From Anseranas semipalmata (taxonomy: Eukaryota; Chordata; Aves; Anseriformes; Anseranatidae): a stretch of 64,000 nucleotides of DNA. The stretch is taken from NCBI GenBank assembly GCA_013399115.1, contig VXAA01004209.1, positions 595,361-659,360 on the forward strand, given 5' to 3'. Under the pieces are notes generated by a model that saw nothing but the letters and a program-made list of their open reading frames with translations, was not told the origin of the DNA and searched no databases. This document shows positions 48,191 to 61,245 of the stretch, one piece after another. The position numbers and the translations under genes were made by a program. Numbering within the stretch: the stretch's first letter is position 1; every line of letters starts with the position of its first letter.

Positions 48191-49854
48191 GCTTTCTCTG
48201 GCTTTTTCCAAGAATAAGAGTAAATAATTTCACGTATATGTGTGTGTATGTGTATTTGGACTTGGAATCCCAAAGTCTCTCTTTTTTGTAACTTTTTAAA
48301 ACTAAAAGAAAATAATTGTTTTCCCTTTGTCAGTTGCTTTTTGATGTGATACCTTTGCTATACAATGATTTGTCAGAATTTTCTCACCTAGGAAAAATTT
48401 ATAAGCAAACAGCCAAAACCAGGCAAACAAAGCTTAGGTATTCGTGAATTTTATTCTGTGGAAAAAGGGGAAAAATCACTCATTTAATTTATTTTTTTTT
48501 TTCAAATCACTTTCTAAACAATTTCCTTTGAACATTGCAAGACAGAAACACTTTATATGCAGTGGATTTTTTTTTTTTTTTACTAGCTCTCTGGGTTTTT
48601 TCTTTTGTTAAGAACTATATTTTGGTGGCATTTCTAAGGTTAAAATATGTAATTTTCTATATTAATATAAAAACTGTTCCTAAACGTTAGAGTAGCTGTA
48701 TATAAAAATAATGCAAGTGTCAGTATGTATTATGTTACAATAGGGTGAGAATACCACCTGCACTCCCTCAACATTTTTTTCTCGTTCGTTTTCTTCATTA
48801 CACAGTAGTGCACTTTCTAATTACACAAGGGATGTTTTGTAGTAATCTAAATGCTACTGGCCATATCAAGGTGTTTATTTATGGCATAAATAATTCTTAT
48901 ACTCTCCTACAAGCAAAATATCCCCTTCTAATTTATGCAACTTTCATTTATGGTGGACACAGGCTATTTGGAAAGATATTGGCAATTACTCTCTCTAATG
49001 AACTACTAAATTGTAATTTAGTATTATAAGTGCAGTGACAAAGAATGTGAATAACTTACATCATGCAAACAGTAAAGTGAAAACAGATGTATGAATGTCA
49101 TTTTGAAAATAAAATGGGATAACTGAAAATTCAAACATGACCATCCTGATTTGAAATAACATCACCCAAACTTTTTGTGTAGCTTCACAACAGCCAACAA
49201 CAGGTTTGGTTTTGTTGTATTCTTAAAAGCTTGTCTCATGAAATTAATTCCTTTGAAATTGATGTTAGTTCTGTCACTGTACACTCAGGGAGCAAAATGG
49301 AGCCCCAAGAATTGCTACAGGAGCAAAAATGAAGAAGTGGGAAGGAAGAAGACTCTTCTGGAGCAATGAGGTCTTCTGATAGCACAGAAATGCTGGATAT
49401 TCTGGAGGTAGTCTTGAATAAAGGCAGTTCTTGCAGAGTCAAGTCAATTCAGGAAGGTACCTAACCAACTCATCTGAGACCCAGCTTGCTTTGGTAAATT
49501 TCCAAATGCTTAAAGATGAGACTGTGCTATTCTTTTCTCACATACTGTCTCAGTATCAGCTCTTTTCAAAAAAATCATTTCAAGACTTTGAAATGGAAGC
49601 CTTCTGATAAGAAATGTGTGTTGATAAGACTTAATCAAAGCATAATGATTTTTCTTAAACTGAATTCCAAAATGTTTAGAGTCCCTGAAACCAAATGCAC
49701 AGGCAGAGGCAGAGGACAGTATTTGCAATTCGAATAGTGTCTCTTCCTGCTGTGGTTGAATTTTTTCTGCAGGGCTGAACTACTGCACCTTGAATTATCA
49801 GCCTCATGAATTACTGCATAGGAAAATGAAAGATCTATTGTTTTTTTCTTATAG
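48191..49854. other. AT-rich noncoding stretch
   Basis: Contains a short GT-rich tract at 48236-48255 and T runs at 48490 and 48569. No exon or named repeat. Confidence 0.45.
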
Positions 49855-50037
49855 GTGAAAGAGTGGATATAAAGACCTGATGAACAGGTACAACTCTAGC
49901 TCCCCCCACTCCCAGTGTGGCAGCCAGTGGAGCTAACTCAGGAGGAAACAGCCTTCTGCCTCTGAGGAGTCTCATCCCAGTCATACTGCTGGCATTCATC
50001 ATTACTGTACACCAAGAGCGGGGGCATTTGAGCCAAG
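49855..50037 (+). ncRNA. Candidate exon (183 nt) of a possible noncoding transcript
   Basis: Acceptor TATTGTTTTTTTCTTATAG and donor GAGCCAAG/GTGAGT are both near consensus, and the body is GC-richer than the flanks. No frame is open throughout: the best shows MNRYNSSSPHSQCGSQWS, a stop, then a further open part to the donor. The minus strand is open for 110 codons (49835-50167), which I regard as a side effect. A noncoding exon is the simplest reading. Confidence 0.3.
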
Positions 50038-53000
50038 GTGAGTTTTGCTCGTAGTGATAGTAGCTAGTAGCAAAGTGCCTTATTCTTGAGTAAGAGAGGA
50101 CAGAGGGGAACTTGTGTGATGAGGGACTTATGTAAATCTGTCTTTGGTATGTGCTAGGAAAGTGCATTTCTGTAAATTATAATCTTCAACAGATCATACA
50201 CATAACTGAATTTGGGAACTGTCCTGCAATGGTTCTGTAAGAACACCTAAACCAATATGCAAGTCTGAAATAACTATATGGCAGAATTATTGCTGTAACA
50301 GAACATGTAATATACTAAACATGTTAGTAGGTGGGTATGCGTGCCTTCTGAAAATCTAGGCATTTCTGCTTCATGGTTGGTATAACGCTTTAGATAATCT
50401 GTCTCTTTTTTATTATATTATAGTATAGTCTTGTATAGTAAAATACATTATAATGTGTCCTAAATTATAGACTCTTCAGATTAGTTATTAAAAACTTCTG
50501 GCATCTTACAAATGCTATTTAATTTCTAGACACATCTGGAGAGAGATTAATACTCCACCTTTCAGAAGCATGCATAGTATTTTGGGCAAGTTATAATTTA
50601 TCAACTGTTGCCATTAAGTATGAGCTAATCCTATTTGAAGAGAGAGTGTTTCCAAGCAATATCATATCAATTGCTAAGTTAGCAAAAATAAAACAAAGGG
50701 AAAGGCATTTAAGGCTTAAAAATAAGTAGGAATATGTTTCTGAATCTGTGAAAAAAGCTATCATAGAGAAATGCATAGTGAAGTTTCAGGTCTTAGTTGG
50801 ATTCATGTGAGGAACCTCCAGTCTTAAGTGTTATGTTTAGTGTACTGCAAAAAAGCACAATTCTATTTAGACGGTATATTTGCAGTATTGCAGCCTAAAA
50901 GTTTTCCAGGATTAAAAGTTGCTCCCTAAATTACATGACAGATACAGAAAATCCTACTCAGAATAAAGTATGTGAATAAAAAAGCTGGCTAACAACCCAA
51001 AAGGCATGTCTTCACTGTACTGATTCTCTGAAGTTACACTTGTGTTACTTCTCCTTGAGTTAATCAACACTGAGTAGAGCAACTAGACCACAAAAATCTC
51101 ATGGTCCACAGTGCCTCTGTGGTCACTAATGTAGAGAGCTACGTGCCAAACCCACTAAACTGTTAAGGAATCTATTCCTTATTTAAGCTCCCATCTAGTT
51201 AGCATAGGAATAATTCTCTACTTAAATGCTTTTTTGAAGCAAGGTGTTGAGTCACCTGACTTTAAAAGAGTACAGTGCCTTGAGAGACATCCCGAGTATG
51301 GTACTTTCTAAATGAGCCAATTAACAGAGCTCAGAGAAGCCTTTTGGGGATTTAAGTACCCCAGCCGCACTGGACATGCCTCCAGCCGGCATCCTTATCT
51401 CAGGATCCTCCCCTGAAAGCAGTGTCATTCTTAAGTTTAAAGCACAACAGCCAAGACAAGTGTGAGTCAAAGTTTGTTTGTTTTTTTTTAAATAGACAAG
51501 CAATTTATAAATGTTTGTCATCAGAAATTCCAGAACAGTGAATCAAAGAATCAAATGTTACAAGAATGAAACTGAATCACTGTGATGATCTGGGGACAAG
51601 GTGGGGGGAATTCTTTTCTTCAGAGCAAAGTTTGGCAAAACAATTTGCTCGGGTCTGTCAATCTTAGTCTGTGAAGACACCCTCTCTAACGTTAACAGCC
51701 TGCTTCGTAGCTCACTTAGCCATTTGTTGTTAGATCTTTTAGGAGTGCAGGGGAATTAGATCCTAACCCATATGATGATGCAAATAAGTAAGTTCTAATA
51801 AAAAGAAATGTAACCAAATAATGATGGCCATATTCTCCTTTTTCCTCTTTAATTTTAAAATATAATAACCGTGACACATGTACCATATTTCTCATTTAAT
51901 AATACTGTTTTATAGTTTCATAGTACTGTAATACATCTGGCCTCTTAAATGCTTATAGCTTTTGTGACAAAGGTAGAAATCACTCAATGGAAAGCAGTTT
52001 CCATTAATAAATAAATGTTTTCTCCATAAATGGAGAAAACAAGATATTTAGCTTCCATGTGGACAGACTGGAAATTTAAAAGACTCTGCACAACATCCTT
52101 TATTTACCCAAAAGAAAGGAACGAGTTTTTTCAAAGTAGTTTAACTTAAAATTGGTTGTCCCAAATTCTAGGTTATCTTTAGTTTTGTCATATAGCTTTC
52201 AGGTTACTAGGGTATATTGAAGAGCCTTTTCATATATTATGACACACTTGTGCAATATTGAACTCCCACATCACAACAATATAGTGCTCACTCTTTTACA
52301 GGAAAAAAAAATCAATGTGCTTTTTTTAGGGGATCTTTATATGTGGCATATTATGAAAAGAAAGGTTGTGAGTTACCAAAACTTTGACTTGTTAATGAAA
52401 AGACAGTGTTCTGAAATTTACTATCAATAGTTAGTCATTTGTCATTTCAGTTCTGTTTTTTTTTTTTTTTGATAACTTATTGTCCTCATACCAGCAATTT
52501 TTCCTGTCTGTTATTTCTTATATTTCCCCAGAGCATCTGTTATTCAGAAGAAACAGCTTCCTCTGAATAGCATGCCATTGCTTTCACTGGCACTGCATGG
52601 GACACAGAAATGTTCAATATGCATAAGAATAGAGATTCGCCATTTTTAACCTCTACTGCTCACTCTGAGTTCTTCTGTCCTCTGCCTTATGACTGTCTAG
52701 CCAAAGTCACAGAATTTCATTGTAGGCAATCATAGAATGACATGTAGAAAGATAAATGTGTAGGGAGTTTCAAATCTGCATTTCCCTGATTAATCTGGGT
52801 GTACTTCATGCATCCTGAAAACAGCAAAGATAAGATATTTATGGACAAGATTTCCAGTATTAGGTGATTGAACTCTTTGTCTAGTGAGCAGTTCAGATGA
52901 ATCTTCTATATCAAGGTCCATAATTGGGTTGACTTGCAGATTCAAACAGTGGCCCATGGAAGCAAAGATTGTGAGGGTGACATCACAGCTGCTCAGTCCT

Positions 53001-55369
53001 GTGGCCAGGCCAGGCCCATCCAGAAGGAAGCAGAAAGGTCCCTGGTTCTCAGAGATACGAGATGTATGAAGTGACTCTTAACTGTGTGAAAATTTCAGTA
53101 TGTTTCCTACCTCCAATTTATGACTTCCAGTTCTTGTTACTACTCAAGGGGATACTCAATCTGTACAGATCGCTCAAAATACATAAAGACCAAGTCTGAC
53201 TTGTGATCTGTGTGTTAGCACAGAGTGTAAAGGAGCAGCAGCAGTCCATTAGATTGCAGCTGCAATTAAAAAAAAAAAAAAAAAGTGTTTTTAAACCAGG
53301 GAAACCAGCAATAAGCCAAAAACTTGTCAGTACGTTGGATCAAAGTTTCTGTGCATTAAAATAAAAAATGAAAATTGCTCAACAGCTTATGGTATTCTTT
53401 GCAGAGGTGAAAATATGGGGAAAAAATAGAATCTTTGTAAAAAATAAAAAATTATTGAAGAAATGAGAGTCAAACCGCTCAAAATCCAGTGTTGTTAATT
53501 TTGCCTGCTTTGGTATGTCTCCAGAAGCTATTTGTACCACACGTAGTCAAATAAAAACAAACAGTAGCATCTAGAAATATCCAAAGTATAAATAAAATTC
53601 ATGTATACTGAATGAACACATCTTTATCAATATAAGTAAGGATGTTTTTTCACTGGAACAAAGTTAAGACTTTACCACTATGGAAGGGGGTTAATGAGAC
53701 TGTAGAGGGTATCACAATTAAAAATGCAAGTACTGATATGTAGCCATTAGAATTCGTGTATGCATTTAAGGAACAAATCAAACTTAAACTCAGGAAAATG
53801 CATTGCCTCAAAAAGATTTCAGCTTGTGAGAGTGCAACCACACATGGTAATGCTAATCCATAAGTTCTGTGTAATGAAGCTACTAAGTAGTGAACTTGCA
53901 AGAGACATAAAAGTAGTCAGTGTAGGTATGTGCCAGAAGAACAATGCACTTGATATCACATGAGAAAGGCTAATAAAATCTCTCCAGAATGTTAGAGATG
54001 CAACACTGTGACATTTCTTGTCACTTTATGGATATCTAAATTTTTGGCAACTTGTCATTTACTTGTTTTACCACAGGATTCCTTCTGAAATGACTCCCAC
54101 TGGATTTACCAAAGAGCATCTACTTTTGTGGAGCTCCCACTGTAACTAGTTTCCTCTGTTTAAAAAGTATGTTGTGTGGCTTATGCGAGGGATAGAACTG
54201 GGTTCCTGCTGATATTGCAAACTACTTTCTTTAAACCCTTCCATGTGCTTATACCAGTGGAGTCTCTGTGATTACCTAGATTTACACTACATACAGCTGG
54301 TACATAAAATTGTGTGTTTTACTTGTTTCATCCCTGGGTGCCTGTATCAAATGAATTTTAATCTACTCTGACGCATATCAACAGAAGCTTAGGCCTAAGA
54401 TACTGATAAACACAGTTGTCTTTTGGCATCCCAGAGCAACAAGAGATCCTTTTAATCTTTAGCAAAGGGAAGAGTTAAGTCTTTGAACTGAATGTATGAA
54501 AAAGTGATTTGAAATTTTGCTGATGGTGCAAGTTCATAGTACCCTAAACCATAAGGTCTTGAAAGCCTTTTTCATCATCAGTCACCCAAATAAGCTGTGG
54601 CTGTATTGACCAGCATTGTATAAAATCCTGTGTGCTCTATTGCAGCTGAAAAGGAAGGTTTAGCTTAAAATGATGGATTTTGCTGATTTGTACATTTCTC
54701 AGAAGCAGGGTGAATCTATGAAACTAGTGACCTTCTCAAGGCTGCCTAGTGAATGTAGATCACCACTGTATGATTGCTGAAGGACAGGAAGTATAACTTG
54801 AGGGTTGAGAAGTACTGGAAGCATCAATACAATTCATCTGTTTATTTAAAAATAACTACTTACCTGAGAAGAACAGCTGACTTCCTGTGCTTGTTCACAC
54901 TGTGATTTCTGTTTGGAGGGGTTCTCTTTTTTTTGTTTCTGGTGATTGCCGAAGACCTGTTCACCTTAATAGGAAGCTCAGCTCATATAGCTGATAATAA
55001 CCTCCACCTACTCTTTTCTCTACCAAAGCAAATTTTAGATTTCATGGTCATGTTGACCTGTACTGTCCCTTTTGAAGAGGAGCACTGCTACCTTAAGGAG
55101 GCAACTTCACTCTCCATAAACTTTGGGAACAGAAAGCTTCCTGTGCCAAGCAAATAGTAATTCAAGAGGTAATGCTGGATGTTCATGTTGTCTCAGTCCA
55201 AGAGTGTTTGTTGGGATCTGAGCTTTTACCAAGGGCACAATTATTTACTTGCTCTCCTTCCCACCTCAGCAATGGCTGATTGCAACTGGCTATCCTCTCC
55301 AGAAGGTGTTCCATGGCTGGTTATCTTCATGCAATATTTGAGCACCTGGCTATACAGATTTTGCACTCA
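50038..55369. other. Long noncoding stretch
   Basis: No recognised interspersed repeats over 5 kb. A17 run at 53268-53284. A minus-strand splice-bounded 36-nt segment at 54866-54901 (donor TTCTCAG/GTAAGT) is open in two frames (one: CEQAQEVSCSSQ). A 74-codon + frame lies at 54933-55157. None has independent support. Confidence 0.4.
53268..53284. repeat. Poly-A tract (A17)
   Basis: Uninterrupted A run, seen directly. Confidence 0.95.
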
Positions 55370-55870
55370 GCCTTCCTGTGCTGTAGTTTGGGCCACTTCT
55401 TCAATTTTTCAAGGTTATTTTGCAGTCTGCTCCTCCCTTCCAAAAATGTTACATTCCTTTTGTTTCGTACTGGCTGAGATTTCATCAGCACGGCTTTCAT
55501 TTGATTGTTGCATTGTGAGAGAAAGTGCTTGATTAATACCGTGTGACCCACCTGTCTTCCTTTCTTTATATTACACTAGTTTCTCTGTGAGCAGCACTCC
55601 TGAGTCCAGCCTTCCAACCCATTCTGCTCCCTCATGCTGGCAAATTCCTTACTTGCTTGTATTAATTTCACACAACAGAATGTCAAAAGTCTTACTGAAG
55701 TCAAGACGACATGACAGCTACTGCTTCTCCTCTGTCATTTAGACTTATTCTCCTGTCACAAAAGGAAGGATAATTTGGCATAATTTGTCCATATCAAAAT
55801 GTGTTGGCTTCTTACTCATCATGTTGCCATTTTGTCCGAGTTTTTCTTCTGGTAGTATTTCAAGAATGGG
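55370..55870 (-). mobile_element. Ancient CR1-type LINE fragment, minus orientation
   Basis: Reads in reverse through the reverse-transcriptase region: TTTTTCAAGGTTATTTTGCA, AATGTCAAAAGTCTTACTGA, AAGTCAAGACGACATGACAG, CTACTGCTTCTCC, GGCATAATTTGTCC and GTGTTGGCTTCTTACTCATC match, from memory, an old amniote CR1 type rather than the young avian subfamilies. Many indels; long dead. The 117-codon + frame overlapping its left part (55179-55532) is antisense noise. Confidence 0.6.
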
Positions 55871-56004
55871 AGATCATGTCTGGACTCTGTAGTGCCCTCA
55901 CTCTTTCTGCCCCCACTTTGAAGACAGGCACTCTGTGCCTAATTTTCTACCAGCCTGGACCCTAGCACATCAGTCAGAGTTTCTTAAAGGCAAGAGGATG
56001 GGAA

Positions 56005-56170
56005 GCCCACACTCAGTCAAACCAGTGGTCTGTTAGCCCAGAATTCAACCTGCCTACTGTGCACTGGCCAGAAGCACCTGGAGAGAGCAGAGCAAGGGTA
56101 CTAGGACCCTTCCCAGGTGATACCCTTGTGCCCTCCAGAGGTCTCTCAGACAGGTCTTCTTTCAGGCAGC
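56005..56170. repeat. Probable ancient interspersed repeat (SINE-like)
   Basis: TCAAACCAGTGGTCTGTTAG, CCCAGAATTCAACCTGCC and CTGGCCAGAAGCACCTGGAG recall a widespread amniote repeat of the form 'agaccagtggtctatctagcccagtatcctg...cagtggccaatgccagatgc'. The match is from memory and degraded. Confidence 0.4.
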
Positions 56171-59100
56171 AAAAAGCTGCAAGCTGTCACAGTGATTTGC
56201 ATCAGATCTTAAACAGAGGTCCTGCATGGTTTGTAGTTCCTATTTGTTCACTATGCTTTCTCTGCTAATAAGAATGTACATCTTAAAATTTTTTGGTGAT
56301 ATGATCCATTCTCTGTCATAAAGTTAAACTTTTAAATTTTATCACAGAATCTCTGAGTGGTTTTCAGTTGTAGTGTCTTGATAAGTCAAATGTATATTAT
56401 TTTTAAAATATTAGTGTACCTAAAAAATACGGTAATACCTCTTCTTGTGTCTGGTGGTAAATGCAGTATGTCTCTTGTACAATACTTCCATGGGACTGGA
56501 AAGTACAGCTATTTCATTATATCAATGCCTGATTTGGCCCCATGCGAGGGTACATTTGGCTCCTGAGCCCTCAGTTAGGTCAATCTGTGCTTCTTTTTCA
56601 GAAACAATGAACCTTTCTATGTAAATATTTGGAGACTGGGGCCTGGATTTTTTAATAAGTTGCAGGACATTGCATGACAGGCTGGCTAGTCTAGTCTTGT
56701 AAGCTGTTGCAAGTAAATGCCTATGTTCCATTTACCCTCATGTCTTAAGTCACTTGTTCACGCTTCAGGTCTTGATATGGTCTATTGCTATTAGTTTGTA
56801 GATTATACATCTAGAAAAATTTTAAATGGAGACAAAATAGAAAGTATTGTCTGATAATGAAATGTACCCTTCACTTATAGACCTATCCCAAATAGAGGAT
56901 CAGAAGAAATAATAGGCAATAGTAATTTGTTTGTGTACTTACCTGAGTGTATACTGGATGCTATTAAGTATATGCAACTTCAGGAGATTTTTTAATTAAG
57001 CTTTCAAAAAATTTCAGCATGTTTATTCTTCCAGACATCTTTCTTCTATGGCTTCTATGGTCCATATGTCAGGTAAGGAAATATCAGGTAGTATAAACTG
57101 ATATTGCCTCCAGTTTTGCTGCTACATGATCATTGTCTTCCAGTACAGATGATTTTGAAATTTTCACTTCCGAGGAAATTACCCCAAATTCTCCTCAAAG
57201 CAAAATATTATATGGCTTTCTTCTCTGTTGTTATAATGGCTCATGGTACTATAACAAATAAACAATAGTTGACAGGTATGGAATAGATATTTATAGGAAA
57301 GGGACAGTTTTCTAAGATAATTTTTCGTTTGGAAGAAGTTCACTTTTGCATTATTGACATGTAGAAAGATAAACATATTTTAAAGTGTGAATGTCAAGAT
57401 TAGAAATAATGATCCTGTGGGTGAAACCATTAACATGGACTTCTTGAGGAGGATTTATGGAAGATCTTCACATCTAGGAATTACAAGGACAGAAGAAAGC
57501 GCTGACTTTAAAGAATAGATGATTCCATGTGGCAGATTGGAAGGGGGAGTTAGGAGATATGCAGATGATATCTCGAAGGCTTTAAAAAGATTTGTGTTCC
57601 AAAAGCTACAAGTAACTTAATTCGTTTTCTAGAACCTTTGACTCTGTTCAGTGTGGGACAGTGTGAAATAATAGACCACTCTAGTAAAATATACGAGCAT
57701 TATTGCAAAATGGAAGAGAGGTCAAAAGAACATGTTGAAAGGAAATAGAAACAGGTTATTTCAAAGTTGAAAAAAAGGTAAACACAAAGAGGAGCTCAGT
57801 AATTTCATGTTTCAGGATAGTTCACTAAAGTTTGTAAGTTTTTAGACATGCTCCAGTTCAATAACGGTATCTGCTCTTAGCCAGATAGTCCAGTATCTGG
57901 TATTCCAGACACAATGGATTTTCAGGTGGGATGTTGGTTAGGTTTTTTGGCAATTAAAATAGTCAAGTGTTTATTTTTCTCATCCTATTTTTTCTCACGC
58001 AACTTCGTAGCTAAGGAGATGGAGAAACTCCAGTTTCTGTAAACTTTAAACCAAGAAGTTATTTTGCAGTTGGTACAGAAGTCCTGCATCATAAATTAAG
58101 ATCTTTTGCTATTTGTGAACAAATCTTGACTTTGTTAAGATTACTTTCTTTTATGTATTTGGAATTAGTACTGCAAATTCAGGTCTTTTCTTTGTCTCCT
58201 GTGGAATTGAAAAGTATTGTATAAAAGCCAGAAATGAATATTTATTTGCTGTGTGCTACTTGTAGTAAGTAGCATGTGAAGCTATGTGGTAACGTCTGTT
58301 CTTTCTCTACATGAACTGACCTTTATAAGCTTCCTGTTCTTGACTAAACAAATCCTACAATTCAGTTTCCCCTTGCATGTCTGTAAAGGAAACTATTGTT
58401 GAATGAAGGATGTTAATGAATACTAAACCAAAAAGGTGCATAGCTGAAGAATTCACTTATTTGCTCAGCTTACATCTATACAGTGTGGATTTTTTCTTCA
58501 GTCAATGGAGATTTATTGTACAGAATTCAAGCTTTTATTTTTCAAGGCTTCATAGCCTAAATGGTCATGAGAAGAGCTTTCCATACGTGAACTAAATGTA
58601 ACCGATGGGATATTGTCCAGGAAGTGAAGTGTTTTGAACAATAAGGAAAAGAGTTGTGTGAACGATGCTTTTCCATCATTGATTTGTCAAGCCAGTCAAC
58701 AGCTTGAAGAAAATGTGAATGTTAACTATTGTACTGGTGACTCCAGCAGACAGAACTAGCTCTTGTGTCTAACTGTTGACACAAACTAGGGAAAAATTTA
58801 TGTCCGGGGAACACAGATATTGTCCCTTTTCCCTCTCTCCTTGGCCCTTCCAACCATGCCTAAAAACATGGGGCTCTACTCATGCAAGAGAGATGGAAAA
58901 AGGACTTGCAAAAGGCATCTGTCACCTATTCACCCTTCGGAAGTTTTTGACTTCTTGACATGTTACTGTCTTCATTGCCAAGGCCAACATTGTCAACAGT
59001 AATGACGTACTGTGATTTGAAGAGCAGGACTGCTCCATGCCTGTGAATACGTAACATAATGCTTATAATCCCATGTAGCCCTGAATTTGCTGAAGAGTGC

Positions 59101-61054
59101 CTTTTCTGACAGAAAGCTAGCTAGACTGAATCTTAGCTACTGCTGTAGCTAAGAACAGTGTGTACTGCATGTGTTTTCTGGACTGTACAGAAGTCAACCT
59201 CTTTCAGACAACTAAAGCAACCTGCAGTAGAACAGAAACAGGATAGATTACTTCAAATAAAACCTTATCTTGTTACTATCAATAGCATGACTAAGCTGAT
59301 GCTTTACTCGGAGGTGTAGATGAGAAGTATTTGATTTCTAGTTTGTTGAAACAAGCAGTGTTTTTTCCTGCTGGCGTTGAGAAGCATCAAGACTCGATCA
59401 CAAAACATACTTGTTTGAATTACAAGTTCTGCTTTTGCTGCCAGTTTTAGGAAGATTCCTTTAGGCCATAGTAGCATGAATAGGATTTTTGTGGTTTTTT
59501 GATATGTATAGTATTTCCATCAACAATCAAAAAGTGTTTTATGTAAGTCTGAACATGTCATAACAACTTTGATGTTAACCCATGTAAGAACTTCTCTACC
59601 CAGGGAGAAAACTAAGGCAAAGCAATTATAGCAATATGTGTAAGTGAAAAGTTTAAAACACCTGTGTTGTGTTGCTTCCCATTTGGGAATTAAGTTACTT
59701 TAGCTCAGATCACTTCAGTAGTCATCTAAGAGTAAAGGCATACCTTTCTCTTCTAGGGGATTACGGGTAAGAAATGTATATACCAGCCACAGGTTTTCAC
59801 CTTTTGATGGAATATCATCTGGGGAACTGCTGACATAATATAATTCTTATCCTGCCAGGTGCAGTCTCTTTCAGAGTTCAATATGATCAATTTGTTGATA
59901 TTTTAACAGTTTCATTCTGTCCACATAACTGAGTACAAACAAAGCTTAAAATTCTGGCTTTACCAAATAGAGTGAAGCAAGGATTTCATAAAGAGATCTT
60001 TAGTTAAAGGATGTCAATGTTGTCAATCTTGGCAAAGGAGTACTTGCTGTAAAATTTTCTTTCAGCCACAATGGTTACTGTGAGGAAAAGATTTGAATAT
60101 GAAGAAATTTAAATTTTTGAGTCAACGGATACAAGATGAAATGTGAGTTCATTTTGTGAAACCATCTTTCCTTCCAAATTACCATTGCCTTAGTTTGTTT
60201 CTCTTGCTGTCTCCTCAGGATGTTTTTGCTTTTCTTGTTTCCCACCATATATATTTGGGTTGGTTTGAAGATATGTTTTGATAATTTGTTTGATGTGCTT
60301 CAGTTTGTTTGGATGGAGCAATTAAGGATGAAATATATATTTATCTAGAAATGTTTATTTGTAGAGGCAGAGGAAATTGTGTAATTTTTCATGTGTGTAT
60401 TCAGTAGATTGCCTGTTGTTTATGATATTGTTTTATATCATAACTTAGAATTCTGAATCGTCAGATCTGACCACACAAAATTCTCTTTCTTGATAAAAGC
60501 TGAGCCTTTCTGACCTGTAAAAATGCACATAAACTGGATTTCTTTGCAAGGTCTTCTGAGCAAATCAGTACAATGCAACTCCAGGGAAGTGCTTATTATT
60601 ACTTTCTTCCTTCTTTTTTGTAATCACATCTTTGTTCTTGTATCATATTTTCTTATCTAGTATTTGCTAGTTAGGTAAAATATTTCTCTTCAGTTTTGGT
60701 CTTAAGTTTTTAATCGCACTTCACTTTTTCCCTCTCAGATTTCTTATGAACTCCTGAAATTTAGGCACATGTTGTCTCTACACTCCCAGTCTAGCAGTCT
60801 GGGTTGTTATGTGGCATACTTCATATTCCTTTCAGGCCTATATATTTGTCCATTTGCAGTCTCTGGCAAAACAACATTAATTTATTTGAATATGCTAAGC
60901 CTTTTGAGATTATATTTCTCTATCTTTTTTGAAAGACAGGTCTTTTTACTCAGTCCTTTAAGTTGAAAGGTTTAACAGAAGATAAACTTGTCTTGTTAAG
61001 AGAGGGTTGTACAGTGCATAGGAAAATGTTGCAGAAACCAGTCAGAAACAAAGA
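56171..61054. other. Long AT-rich noncoding stretch
   Basis: No repeat recognised. A + strand segment 57035-57072 is bounded by good splice sites and open in all three frames. Otherwise nothing beyond chance frames. Confidence 0.45.
57035..57072 (+). ncRNA. Candidate 38-nt exon
   Basis: Acceptor CATGTTTATTCTTCCAG and donor ATGTCAG/GTAAGG are both strong. All three frames are open across 38 nt, which is uninformative. Listed only because of the splice pair. Confidence 0.2.
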
Positions 61055-61245
61055 TCACAGAATCACAGAATCGTTCAGGTTGGAAGAGACCTCCAAGATC
61101 ACCTAGTCCAACCTCTGACCTAACTCTAACAAGGCCCACACTAAACCATATCTCTAAGCTCAACATCTAAACGTCTTTTAAAGACCTCCAGGGATGGTGA
61201 CTCAACCACTTCCCTGGGCAGCCCATTCCAATGCCTAACTACCTA
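61055..61245 (-). mobile_element. CR1 LINE 3' end fragment, minus orientation
   Basis: Clear CR1 3' end in reverse: ATCACAGAATCACAGAATCG, TTCAGGTTGGAAGAGACCTC, CACCTAGTCCAACCTC, then CACTTCCCTGGGCAGCCCAT. Abruptly 5'-truncated at about 61245. Less diverged than the copies at 36 and 55 kb. Confidence 0.92.

Noticed and set aside
49835..50167. 110-codon minus ORF
   Set aside because: The + strand of the same segment has strong splice sites; the minus frame has none and no recognisable domain.
55179..55532. 117-codon + ORF
   Set aside because: Its right part overlaps, in antisense, an ancient CR1 fragment, and the rest has no support.
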